A stretch of 64,000 nt of DNA. Origin: Flavobacterium celericrescens (GTDB lineage Bacteria; Bacteroidota; Bacteroidia; Flavobacteriales; Flavobacteriaceae). The notes beneath the pieces were generated by a model. It ran no database searches and was not told the DNA's origin. It saw nothing but the letters and a program-made list of their open reading frames with translations. The stretch spans positions 1-64,000 of the forward strand of contig NZ_JAAJBV010000005.1 in the NCBI RefSeq assembly GCF_011392075.1, given 5' to 3'. Both the position numbers and the translations under genes were made by a program. Position 1 is the stretch's first letter. Each line of letters starts with the position of its first letter. Positions 33,386 through 41,059 of this stretch are shown here, piece by piece.

Positions 33386-35233
33386 TTACTCGAAACTCTG
33401 CATCATCACTAACTTCGAATATGTTCCGTTTAATGCTAATAATTCGTCATGCGTTCCTTGTTCAACGATTTCGCCTTTTTGCATTACAACAATTTTGTCT
33501 GCTTTTTGAATTGTAGATAAACGGTGTGCAATAACAATAGATGTGCGGTTTTGCATCATATTTTCTAATGCCACTTGAACAAATTTTTCACTTTCTGTAT
33601 CTAAAGCAGAAGTGGCTTCATCCAAAATCATAATTGGTGGATTTTTCAAAACAGCTCTCGCAATCGATAAACGTTGTTTTTGTCCACCTGAAAGTTTTCC
33701 TCCCGCATCACCAATGTTGGTTTCAATTCCGTTAGGTAAATCTTTTACGAATTCGTATGCATTAGCTACTTTTAAAGCGGCAATGATTTCTTCATCTGTT
33801 GCGTCTTGCTTTCCTAACAGAATATTGTTTTTAATCGTATCATTAAACAAAATCGAATCCTGAGTTACCAATCCCATTAAATGACGTAACGACTCTAATG
33901 TCATGTCTTTGATGTCGATGCCATCAATTTTCACACTTCCTTCTTGTACATCATAAAAACGAGTCAATAAATTGGCAATCGTACTTTTTCCAGAACCCGA
34001 TTGTCCTACTAAAGCGACTGTTTTTCCTTTTGGAACTTCTAACGAGAAATTTTTGAGAACATTTTCTTCTTCATATTTAAAGTTGATATTTTCAATTGTA
34101 ATTGAAGAGTCAAATGAAGTTTTTACTACTGCGTTTTCTTTATCGGTAATGGTGTTTTCAACTTCTAATACATCAAAAACGCGTTCGGCTGCAGCCAATC
34201 CACTTTTCGTTTGGTAAGAAGCTTTTGATATGGCTTTAGCAGGTGTTAAAATATTGTAGGCTAATCCCATATAGGCTAGGAAATGTGCTCCTTCAAGCAT
34301 AGGTTCACCATTAGCTAATCTTTCTACCAAAACCATATTTCCACCATACCAAAGTAATATGGCTATCACAACGATGCCCATAAACTCACTCAAGGGTGAA
34401 GAAAGGTTGTTTTTTCTTCCAATACTGTTGGTTAATCGGTATAATCGATCGATCGAATTGTTGAATTTTTGGGTAAAAGCACCTTCTGCATTGTAGCTTT
34501 TTACGACTTTTAATCCACCTAAAGTTTCTTCTACAACCGAAATCAAATACCCATTTTCATTCTGTGCTTTTTTAGATTTGCCTTTTAAACTTTTTCCAAT
34601 TTTAGAAATGACAAATCCAGAAATAGGAATAAAAATAAATACAAATAAGGTTAATTTGAAACTAATGGCTAGCATAGCTCCAATACTGAAAATAATGGTT
34701 AAAGGTTCTTTTATAATTAATTCTAATATACTAAAAAACGAATTTCGAACTTCGTTTACATCGCCAAGCATTCGAGCCATCATGTCGCCTTTTCGTTTTT
34801 CTGAATAGTAGGAAATGGGAAGTCCGATAATTTTATCAAACATTTTATTTCTTACATCTTTTAAAAAACCATTTTTCAATAACATTAGGTGATTAAGAGC
34901 AAAATAATTGAATATGTTTTTTAATAAAAATGTCGAGATAACTAAACTTACCACAAGAATTAATGCATATTGTGGTCCATTTTCTTCAGATAATTTTGTA
35001 ATATAAAAATACAAATAGTCTTTTCCATAGTTTGTTATTTTGAATATAGATTCCCATTTAGGTTTCTCTATTACTCTATCCGTATTTTCAAATAATACTT
35101 GAAGCATAGGAATCAGCATAATATAAGAAAGTGTGCTGAAAAGTGCATACAAAACATTGAACACTACATTCCAAAATACATTGGATTTGTATGGTTTTAA
35201 AAACGGTAATATTTTCTTTAAATTTTCGTCCAT
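33386..35233 (-). CDS. ABC exporter, fused permease and ATPase (MsbA-like)
   Basis: A 615-residue half-transporter that works as a dimer. Six membrane helices occupy about residues 15-345, with a coupling-helix region, and the ATPase follows at about 370-610: Walker A VGQSGSGKST, Q-loop GLVTQDSILF, signature LSGGQKQRLSIARAVL, Walker B IMILDEATSALD and the switch His in IVIAHRLSTI. All motifs are intact. MsbA-type exporters flip lipid A-core or other lipids or export drugs; the substrate here is not proven. Its ATG directly follows the stop codon of the mutase gene with no gap, which implies translational coupling. Confidence 0.93.
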   Translation of the reverse strand: MDENLKKILPFLKPYKSNVFWNVVFNVLYALFSTLSYIMLIPMLQVLFENTDRVIEKPKWESIFKITNYGKDYLYFYITKLSEENGPQYALILVVSLVISTFLLKNIFNYFALNHLMLLKNGFLKDVRNKMFDKIIGLPISYYSEKRKGDMMARMLGDVNEVRNSFFSILELIIKEPLTIIFSIGAMLAISFKLTLFVFIFIPISGFVISKIGKSLKGKSKKAQNENGYLISVVEETLGGLKVVKSYNAEGAFTQKFNNSIDRLYRLTNSIGRKNNLSSPLSEFMGIVVIAILLWYGGNMVLVERLANGEPMLEGAHFLAYMGLAYNILTPAKAISKASYQTKSGLAAAERVFDVLEVENTITDKENAVVKTSFDSSITIENINFKYEEENVLKNFSLEVPKGKTVALVGQSGSGKSTIANLLTRFYDVQEGSVKIDGIDIKDMTLESLRHLMGLVTQDSILFNDTIKNNILLGKQDATDEEIIAALKVANAYEFVKDLPNGIETNIGDAGGKLSGGQKQRLSIARAVLKNPPIMILDEATSALDTESEKFVQVALENMMQNRTSIVIAHRLSTIQKADKIVVMQKGEIVEQGTHDELLALNGTYSKLVMMQSFE

Positions 35234-36961
35234 CTAGTTTAATTTCATTGCCGAAATAATTCCTGCAATTTTGTTGTCTAATTCTTTTTCTACTGATTCA
35301 GCGTTTTCAATTGTATCTAAAACTCCATTTACGCTGAAATAGAATTTAATTTTAGGTTCTGTACCACTTGGTCTAGCGCAAATTTTACTTCCGTCTTCCA
35401 AATAGTAAATTAATACATTCGATTTTGGAACATGAATTTCAAATTCTTCATTATTCATAAAGTCTTTTCCTTTAGATGCTTGATAATCTTCGATGCAAAT
35501 TACACGTTGTCCGTTGATTTCCTTCATTGGATTTTCACGTAAATTAATCATCATTTGTTTGATTTCGTTAGCACCTTCAATTCCTTTTTTGGTAATCGAA
35601 ATCAAATGTTCTTTATAGAAACCAAAATCAATATATAAATTCAATAATTCTTGATATAACGAACTTCCTGAAGTTTTAGCTTGTGCTGCAATTTCACTTA
35701 CTAATAAAATAGCGGCAACCGCGTCTTTATCACGAACGGCATCTCCCACCATGAAACCAAAACTTTCTTCACCACCACCAATAAATTTCTGATTTGGGAA
35801 ATCTTTAATGAATTTTGCAATCCATTTGAAGCCTGTTAATCCTACTTTGCATTCTACATCATAAGCCGATGCTAATTCTAACATCATTGGCGTAGAAACG
35901 ATAGTAGAACCAATGAATTCATTTCCTTGGAATTTATCAGCGCGTTTCCATTGTTCTAATAAGAAAGCCGTCATGATAACCATCGTTTGGTTTCCATTCA
36001 ATAATTTGATTTTTCCATCTAAATCACGAACAGCAACGCCTAAACGGTCAGAATCTGGATCAGTTCCTACAACCATGTCAGCACCAATTTTTTCTGCCAA
36101 AGCAATTGCCATCGACAACGCTTCTGGTTCTTCTGGATTTGGAGAAACTACGGTTGGGAAATCACCATTGGGTTCTGCTTGTTCAGGAACGATGTTAACA
36201 TCGGTATAACCAGCTTTTGCTAATACGTTTGGAATCGCTTTAATCGAAGTTCCGTGCAAAGAAGTATAAACGATTTTTAAATTCGCTTTAGCTTCAGTTG
36301 GCGTATTAAAACTTGCATTTTCAACGGTTGATTTTGCGAAAGCTTCATCAACTTCAGTATCGATATATTCAATTAAATCGTTGTTCGCTTCGAATTTAAT
36401 ATCGCTGTATTTTAAATCTTCAATTACTTTGATAATTTCAGCATCTTGAGGCGGTACTAATTGCCCACCATCTTGCCAATATACTTTGTAACCGTTGTAT
36501 TCTGGCGGATTGTGAGAAGCCGTTAAAACAATTCCAGCATGGCAATTCAAATAACGAACAGCAAATGACAACTCTGGAGTTGGACGCATATCAGAAAACA
36601 AATACACTTTAATTCCATTAGCTGAAAACACATCAGCAACTACTTTAGCTAAAGTATTACTGTTATGACGACAATCGTAAGCAATCGCTACTTTTAATTG
36701 TTCGTTTGGAAACGATTTGTGTAAATAATCCGATAAACCTTGCGTGTTTTTACCTAATGTATATTTGTTGATACGATTCGTTCCAACACCCATAACGCCA
36801 CGCATTCCACCAGTTCCAAACTCTAAATTTTTATAGAAACTCTCTTCTAACTCTTTTGGAGCTGAAGTCATCATTTCTTCGATAGCGTTTCGAGTTGCTT
36901 CGTCAAATGTTGGAGTTAACCATTCGTTTACTTTGTTTAAAATACTTTGTTCGATATGCAT
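35234..36961 (-). CDS. Alpha-D-phosphohexomutase (phosphoglucomutase/phosphomannomutase)
   Basis: A 575-residue enzyme of the phospho-sugar mutase superfamily, larger than bacterial PMM/PGM (about 460) and similar to the PGM2-like group. The phosphoserine loop is TASHNPPEYNGYK with catalytic Ser149, the metal loop DPDSDRLGV, the sugar-binding loop GGEESFGF, and the phosphate-binding loop CARPSGTEPKIKFY. It interconverts hexose (or pentose) 1- and 6/5-phosphates and can supply sugar nucleotides for envelope glycans, which fits the neighbouring glycosyltransferase. It is 40 bp downstream of that gene and abuts the ABC exporter gene. Confidence 0.92.
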   Translation of the reverse strand: MHIEQSILNKVNEWLTPTFDEATRNAIEEMMTSAPKELEESFYKNLEFGTGGMRGVMGVGTNRINKYTLGKNTQGLSDYLHKSFPNEQLKVAIAYDCRHNSNTLAKVVADVFSANGIKVYLFSDMRPTPELSFAVRYLNCHAGIVLTASHNPPEYNGYKVYWQDGGQLVPPQDAEIIKVIEDLKYSDIKFEANNDLIEYIDTEVDEAFAKSTVENASFNTPTEAKANLKIVYTSLHGTSIKAIPNVLAKAGYTDVNIVPEQAEPNGDFPTVVSPNPEEPEALSMAIALAEKIGADMVVGTDPDSDRLGVAVRDLDGKIKLLNGNQTMVIMTAFLLEQWKRADKFQGNEFIGSTIVSTPMMLELASAYDVECKVGLTGFKWIAKFIKDFPNQKFIGGGEESFGFMVGDAVRDKDAVAAILLVSEIAAQAKTSGSSLYQELLNLYIDFGFYKEHLISITKKGIEGANEIKQMMINLRENPMKEINGQRVICIEDYQASKGKDFMNNEEFEIHVPKSNVLIYYLEDGSKICARPSGTEPKIKFYFSVNGVLDTIENAESVEKELDNKIAGIISAMKLN

Positions 36962-37001
36962 ATTCTGTATGTTTTGAGAAAACTAGTGTTGTCTCATAAT
37001 A

Positions 37002-37943
37002 TTATAATACTTCTGAAATCTTATAACGTTCTTCGTTGTTTTTGGTTCTTAGGATAATTTCACCTAAAAATCCGGCTAAGAATAATTGGGTTCCAATTAA
37101 CATTGCGGTTAACGATAAATAAAATTGCGGTCTTTCAGTAATTAATCTTCCTGAAGTGTTGATGAATAATTTATCGATTCCTAAGTAGAAAGCGAATAAA
37201 AATCCAATGACAAACATTATGGAACCTAATAATCCAAAAAGGTGCATCGGTCGTTTTCCGAAAGTTGAAAGAAACCAAATCGTAATTAAATCCAAGAAAC
37301 CATTGATAAAACGATTCATCCCAAATTTAGAATTACCATATTTTCTAGCTTGATGAATCACTACTTTTTCACCGATTTTTCCAAATCCAGCATTCTTAGC
37401 TAAAACAGGAATATAGCGGTGCATTTCGCCTGAAACTTCAATATTTTTTATAACGATATTTTTATAGGCTTTTAATCCGCAATTAAAATCGTTCAAATGA
37501 ACGCCTGATGTTTTTCGAGCTGCCCAATTGAATAATTTTGACGGAATATTTTTTGCCACAACCGAATCATAACGTTTTTTCTTCCAACCTGAAATCAAAT
37601 CATAATTATCTTCTGTAATTAAACGGAATAATTCTGGAATTTCATCTGGGCTGTCTTGTAAATCGGCATCCATAGTGATAATTACATCACCTTGCGCTTT
37701 AGCAAAACCAGCATGTAATGCTTGTGATTTTCCGTAATTTCTAAGAAAACGAATTCCTTTTACATTTGGATTTTCATTAGAAAGCTTTGAAATAGTTTGC
37801 CAAGAAGCATCGGTACTGCCGTCATCAATAAAAAGGATTTCATAAGAAAAGTTATGAGTGTTCATAACTTTTACAATCCAATTGTGCAATTCAGGCAACG
37901 ATTCTTGTTCGTTTAATAATGGGATAACTATGGATAAATTCAT
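37002..37943 (-). CDS. Family 2 glycosyltransferase, DPM1/ArnC-like
   Basis: A 313-residue protein. The GT-A domain (about 1-215) shows LSIVIPLLNEQESLPEL, ILFIDDGSTDASW, the metal/nucleotide site ITMDADLQDSPDEIPEL and a C-terminal catalytic segment; two membrane helices follow (about 235-258 and 273-298). This is the architecture of polyprenyl-phosphate glycosyltransferases that charge undecaprenyl phosphate with a sugar at the cytoplasmic membrane. The specific sugar is not determined. It starts 4 bp downstream of the DUF4199 gene and is 40 bp upstream of the mutase gene. Confidence 0.92.
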   Translation of the reverse strand: MNLSIVIPLLNEQESLPELHNWIVKVMNTHNFSYEILFIDDGSTDASWQTISKLSNENPNVKGIRFLRNYGKSQALHAGFAKAQGDVIITMDADLQDSPDEIPELFRLITEDNYDLISGWKKKRYDSVVAKNIPSKLFNWAARKTSGVHLNDFNCGLKAYKNIVIKNIEVSGEMHRYIPVLAKNAGFGKIGEKVVIHQARKYGNSKFGMNRFINGFLDLITIWFLSTFGKRPMHLFGLLGSIMFVIGFLFAFYLGIDKLFINTSGRLITERPQFYLSLTAMLIGTQLFLAGFLGEIILRTKNNEERYKISEVL

Positions 37944-37947
37944 TTAT

Positions 37948-38475
37948 TTAAAATACAGGTTTGTCTCTTTTAAAAATGGCAGCTAAAATTAATCCGAAAA
38001 TTGCAGAGCCAACAATGCTCCAAATACTTCCTTTTAATTGTTCAACTGCAGAAAATTGATTATAATCTTTCATTTTTTCAACTGTTTCTTTAATTGCCGC
38101 ACTAGGTGAACCAAATTTTTTCATCATTTCAACAGTTGATTCTAAAGTTAATTCTTTGAGTCTTATTGCTGCTTCAGGATCGATAACATTATATAAAAGG
38201 ATATTAAATATCACAGATATTGCGATACCAATTACTGCGGAAATAAAATAGGTTGTAAAACCTTCTTTAAAACTCATATAACCGCCTAAAGCTTTTTTTG
38301 TTTTAACTAAAAGGACACAACCAATTACTATATATAATCCTAATATTGATAGCCCTAACCACCATTTAGTCATTAATTCTAAATCAATAATGTATATCGC
38401 ACTTGTGATTAATACACTAATAACCCCAGTAATAATACCAAAGTTAATTCCGTTCTTTTTAATAATTTCGTTCAT
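37948..38475 (-). CDS. DUF4199 family membrane protein
   Basis: A 175-residue integral membrane protein with four predicted helices (about 12-32, 36-55, 70-95, and 145-168) and a lysine/acid-rich loop of about 45 residues between the third and fourth. This matches the DUF4199 family, which is found mainly in Bacteroidota, commonly upstream of a DPM1-like glycosyltransferase as here (4-bp gap). Function is unknown; a helper role for the adjacent glycosyltransferase is an inference from position only. Confidence 0.87.
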   Translation of the reverse strand: MNEIIKKNGINFGIITGVISVLITSAIYIIDLELMTKWWLGLSILGLYIVIGCVLLVKTKKALGGYMSFKEGFTTYFISAVIGIAISVIFNILLYNVIDPEAAIRLKELTLESTVEMMKKFGSPSAAIKETVEKMKDYNQFSAVEQLKGSIWSIVGSAIFGLILAAIFKRDKPVF

Positions 38476-38564
38476 AGTTTGTTTTGGTTTAATTAATTTA
38501 CAAATATAAGAATTCTTATCGTTACTCTATTAGGGATGAAAAATAAAAAAAAGTTACATAAACA

Positions 38565-38594
38565 TTGGTAAATTAAAAATAAAATGTAATTTTG
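38565..38594 (+). promoter_or_regulatory. Promoter of rpmE
   Basis: TTG (38565-38567), 19-bp spacer, TAATTTTG (38587-38594): a full Bacteroidota consensus promoter. Transcription from about 38601 gives a leader of about 100 bases. Confidence 0.82.
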
Positions 38595-38600
38595 CACACT

Positions 38601-38701
38601 CAAATAAAAAGTTTATAAACCAAAAGGTTATAAAATGTTTACACCTTTATAAATATAAAGCCGCGGAACAAATTATAATCGCTTAATAAAAGATTTACAA
38701 A
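38601..38701 (+). promoter_or_regulatory. Leader of rpmE
   Basis: The ~100-base leader is long for this window and holds a GC-rich AGCCGCGG island in otherwise AT-rich sequence, plus short complementary tracts (AAAAGGT with ACCTTT). A ribosomal-protein autoregulatory leader is possible but I recognise no known motif. Confidence 0.35.
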
Positions 38702-38953
38702 ATGAAAAAAGGTATTCACCCAGAAAATTACAGATTAGTTGCATTTAAAGACATGTCAAATGAAGATGTTTTTATTACTAAATCTACAGTAGAAACTAAA
38801 GAAACAATTATGCACGAAGGTGTTGAATATCCAGTATTTAAAATGGAGATTTCTAGAACTTCTCACCCTTTTTACACTGGTAAATCTAAACTTATTGATA
38901 CAGCAGGTCGTATTGATAAATTCAAAAACAAATACGCTAAATTCAGCAAATAA
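38702..38953 (+). CDS. rpmE: 50S ribosomal protein L31 type B
   Basis: An 83-residue protein of the type B L31 family ([30 protein letters not shown] ... [28 protein letters not shown]). It lacks the zinc-binding cysteines of type A L31, as expected for the B form, which in other bacteria can replace the zinc form when zinc is scarce. It appears monocistronic, with a strong consensus promoter and an intrinsic terminator. Confidence 0.96.
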   Translation: MKKGIHPENYRLVAFKDMSNEDVFITKSTVETKETIMHEGVEYPVFKMEISRTSHPFYTGKSKLIDTAGRIDKFKNKYAKFSK

Positions 38954-38976
38954 TCGCTTGAATTTTCAAAATATAG

Positions 38977-39005
38977 AAAAGCTTCACTTTGGTGAGGCTT
39001 TTTTT
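38977..39005 (+). terminator. Intrinsic terminator of rpmE
   Basis: AAAAGCTTCAC and GTGAGGCTTTT pair (one G-T wobble) around TTTG, with a T-tail. Confidence 0.9.
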
Positions 39006-39093
39006 ATGGAATAAATTGTATTTTTGAATTTACAATTTGAAAAAACTTATCGTACAGACAAGGCATTGACTTGTCTCAACAAAATACTAAAAT

Positions 39094-40269
39094 ATGAACT
39101 ATATACTTTTTGATGGAACGGTTCGCAACGCCTTACTGCCTTTTACATTTACACGACCAGTAGCAGATATTCGTGTAGGAATATTGACTATTCGTGAAAA
39201 ATGGGAGAAATATCTAGGAATTACTACAACTACTTTAACCGAAGAATACCTAATGGAAAAATATCCAATGGTAGAAATGGAACAAAATATAATGATTAAT
39301 GCATCATTTTTGCCAAATCCAATTTTAGTAGAAATGATTCAAAACTTGGAAACTCAACAAGCCGTTGTTTTTGGAGAAGAAATCGTCGCCTTTTATACAA
39401 ATGATACACAAGATGAAGTTAATTTTGATGAATATGATTTGATAGAATATGAAGGTGATATTTTGCGAATAGAAAATACATGGGATATTTTTGCAAAAAA
39501 TGATGCTGCTTTGCGAGAAGATTTTGATTTGCTTACTGAAGATAGAATTTCACAATTTATTCCTAAATCGGTTAATGTAATTGCTCCAGAAAATATTTTT
39601 ATTGAGGAAGGAGCAAAATTAGAATTTGTAACTTTAAATGCTTCGACAGGGCCTATTTACATTGGAAAAAATGCTGAAATAATGGAAGGTTCAGTAATTA
39701 GAGGTCCATTTGCTTTATGTGAATCAGGAAGAGTGAAGTTGGCAACCAAAGTATATGGAGCAACAACTGTGGGGCCACATTCTGTAATTGGTGGTGAGGT
39801 AAATAATTCGGTTTTATTCGGTTATTCTAATAAAGGGCATGATGGGTTTTTAGGGAATTCTGTTTTAGGTGAATGGTGCAATATTGGAGCAGATTCTAAT
39901 AATTCCAATTTGAAAAATAATTATGAAGAAGTGCGCTTATGGAGCTATGAAACCGAAGGCTTCGCAAAGACTGGATTGCAATTTTGTGGTTTAATGATGG
40001 GAGATCATAGTAAATGTGGAATCAACACAATGTTTAATACAGGAACTGTTGTTGGTGTTTCGGCAAATATTTTTGGATCTGGATTTCCAAGAAATTTTGT
40101 ACCTAGTTTTTCTTGGGGAGGTGCTTCAGGATTTACAACTTATTTAACTAATAAAGCTTTTCAAACTGCTAAAATAGTTATGGCGCGTAGAAATGTAGAA
40201 TTTTCTGAGCAAGATGCAAATATTTTAGAACATGTATTTGAAGAAACGAAGAAATACAGAAAGGAATAA
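39094..40269 (+). CDS. GlmU-like sugar nucleotidyltransferase family protein
   Basis: A 391-residue protein of the Bacteroidota GlmU-related family. The N-terminal half starts with NYILFDGTVRNALLPFTFTRPVADIRVGILTIREKW, a shortened nucleotidyltransferase-like domain with the LPFTFTRP variant instead of the classical GxGTRM loop. The C-terminal half (about 160-340) is a left-handed beta-helix with hexapeptide repeats (IYIGKNAEIMEGSVIRGPFALCESG, CNIGADSNNSNL, MGDHSKCGINTMFNTGTVVG). A role in envelope sugar precursor synthesis is plausible, but substrate and catalysis are unproven. It is the last gene before the sRNA array. Confidence 0.88.
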   Translation: MNYILFDGTVRNALLPFTFTRPVADIRVGILTIREKWEKYLGITTTTLTEEYLMEKYPMVEMEQNIMINASFLPNPILVEMIQNLETQQAVVFGEEIVAFYTNDTQDEVNFDEYDLIEYEGDILRIENTWDIFAKNDAALREDFDLLTEDRISQFIPKSVNVIAPENIFIEEGAKLEFVTLNASTGPIYIGKNAEIMEGSVIRGPFALCESGRVKLATKVYGATTVGPHSVIGGEVNNSVLFGYSNKGHDGFLGNSVLGEWCNIGADSNNSNLKNNYEEVRLWSYETEGFAKTGLQFCGLMMGDHSKCGINTMFNTGTVVGVSANIFGSGFPRNFVPSFSWGGASGFTTYLTNKAFQTAKIVMARRNVEFSEQDANILEHVFEETKKYRKE

Positions 40270-40297
40270 TTAAAAATATAAATTTATTAATTATGTT

Positions 40298-40366
40298 ACA
40301 CTTATTCTGTATTTCATACACTTATTAAAAAGCACTAACCCTCTAAAAAAATATTTTCTAGTTTTA
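40298..40366 (+). promoter_or_regulatory. Operator and promoter of sRNA copy 1
   Basis: ACACTTATT at 40298-40306 and again at 40318-40326 (20 bp start to start), then 10 bp, AAC of CTAAC at 40337-40339, 19 bp, TAGTTTTA at 40359-40366. No TTG at -33. Confidence 0.7.
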
Positions 40367-40372
40367 CACCAT

Positions 40373-40446
40373 TAGAAAAGGATTTTTAGTTCTGTAGGGG
40401 GAATTTAAGAATTTTAAAAGGTTTGACATTTGTCAAGCCTTTTTTT
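40373..40446 (+). ncRNA. Predicted small RNA, copy 1 (about 74 nt)
   Basis: The start is placed 7 bases after the -7 box and is an estimate. The body reads AGAAAAGGATTTTTAG (a GAAAA/TTTTT hairpin with a GGA loop), a single-stranded stretch with CTGTAGGGGGAATTT, then the terminator stem AAAAGGTTTGAC/GTCAAGCCTTTT (one G-T wobble) with loop ATTT and a T7 tail. No ORF with a start codon is present. I do not recognise the family. Copies 2 and 4 have the same body. Confidence 0.78.
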
Positions 40447-40481
40447 ATGATAATACTTGATTGTTAAAAATGAATAAATAA

Positions 40482-40572
40482 TTGCTTATTCTTAATTTTA
40501 ATACACTTATTCCAAAAATCAATACACTTATTAAAAAGCACTAACTCTCTAAAAACATTTTTTCTAGTTTTA
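40482..40572 (+). promoter_or_regulatory. Operator and promoter of sRNA copy 2
   Basis: Three half-sites at 21-bp steps: TTGCTTATT (40482), ACACTTATT (40503), ACACTTATT (40524-40532); then 10 bp, AAC at 40543-40545, 19 bp, TAGTTTTA at 40565-40572. Confidence 0.7.
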
Positions 40573-40578
40573 CACCAT

Positions 40579-40656
40579 TAGAAAAGGATTTTTAGTTCTG
40601 TAGGGGGAATTTAAGAATTTTGAAAGGCTTGACAAACGTCAAGCCTTTTGTTTTTT
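40579..40656 (+). ncRNA. Predicted small RNA, copy 2 (about 78 nt)
   Basis: Body identical to copy 1 through GAATTTAAGAATTTT. The terminator stem is GAAAGGCTTGAC/GTCAAGCCTTTTG with loop AAAC and T-tail. Relative to copy 1 a G-T wobble has become a C-G pair, which keeps the stem. Confidence 0.78.
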
Positions 40657-40690
40657 ATATACTTAATTAAAAAAAAGAAATTTTTAAACT

Positions 40691-40780
40691 ATAGTTATTC
40701 TAATATTTAAACACTTATTCCTTTAAAAGCCATAGTTATTAAAAAGCATTACTTATATAAAATTACTTTATATACTTTTA
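40691..40780 (+). promoter_or_regulatory. Operator and promoter of sRNA copy 3
   Basis: Half-sites ATAGTTATT (40691), ACACTTATT (40711) and ATAGTTATT (40732-40740); then 10 bp, ACT at 40751-40753, 19 bp, TACTTTTA at 40773-40780. The GTT core of the outer sites is the closest match in the array to the LytTR consensus. Confidence 0.68.
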
Positions 40781-40786
40781 CATCAT

Positions 40787-40862
40787 CAGAAAAGGATTTT
40801 TAGTCCTGTAGGGGGGATTTAAAATTTTAAAAGGCTTAGATTATCTAAGCCTTTTCTTTTTT
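40787..40862 (+). ncRNA. Predicted small RNA, copy 3, divergent (about 76 nt)
   Basis: The most divergent copy: CATCAG for CATTAG, AGTCCTG for AGTTCTG, six G instead of five, and one base fewer before the terminator. The GGA-loop hairpin is unchanged. The terminator is AAAAGGCTTAGA/TCTAAGCCTTTT with loop TTA: both strands of the stem differ from the other copies in a compensatory way. Confidence 0.75.
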
Positions 40863-40883
40863 ATAATATTCTTGATAAAAAAG

Positions 40884-40974
40884 ATGACTATTCTAAAATA
40901 AAATACACTTATTCCAAAAATCAATACACTTATTAAAAAGCACTAACCTTCTAAAAGCATTTTTTCTACTTTTA
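40884..40974 (+). promoter_or_regulatory. Operator and promoter of sRNA copy 4
   Basis: Half-sites ATGACTATT (40884, weak), ACACTTATT (40905), ACACTTATT (40926-40934) at 21-bp steps; then 10 bp, AAC at 40945-40947, 19 bp, TACTTTTA at 40967-40974. Confidence 0.7.
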
Positions 40975-40980
40975 CACCAT

Positions 40981-41059
40981 TAGAAAAGGATTTTTAGTTC
41001 TGTAGGGGGAATTTAAGAATTTTTGAAAGGCTCGACATTTGTCGAGCCTTTCTTTTTTA
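40981..41059 (+). ncRNA. Predicted small RNA, copy 4 (about 79 nt)
   Basis: Body as copies 1 and 2. The terminator stem is GAAAGGCTCGAC/GTCGAGCCTTTC with loop ATTT and T6; T-A in copy 2 has become C-G here, another compensatory change. It ends 87 bases before the mtaB start. Confidence 0.78.

Noticed and set aside
40482-40532. Sigma-54 promoter upstream of the sRNAs
   Set aside because: No GG-N10-GC (-24/-12) pattern is present; the conserved box is TAnnTTTA, close to the housekeeping consensus.
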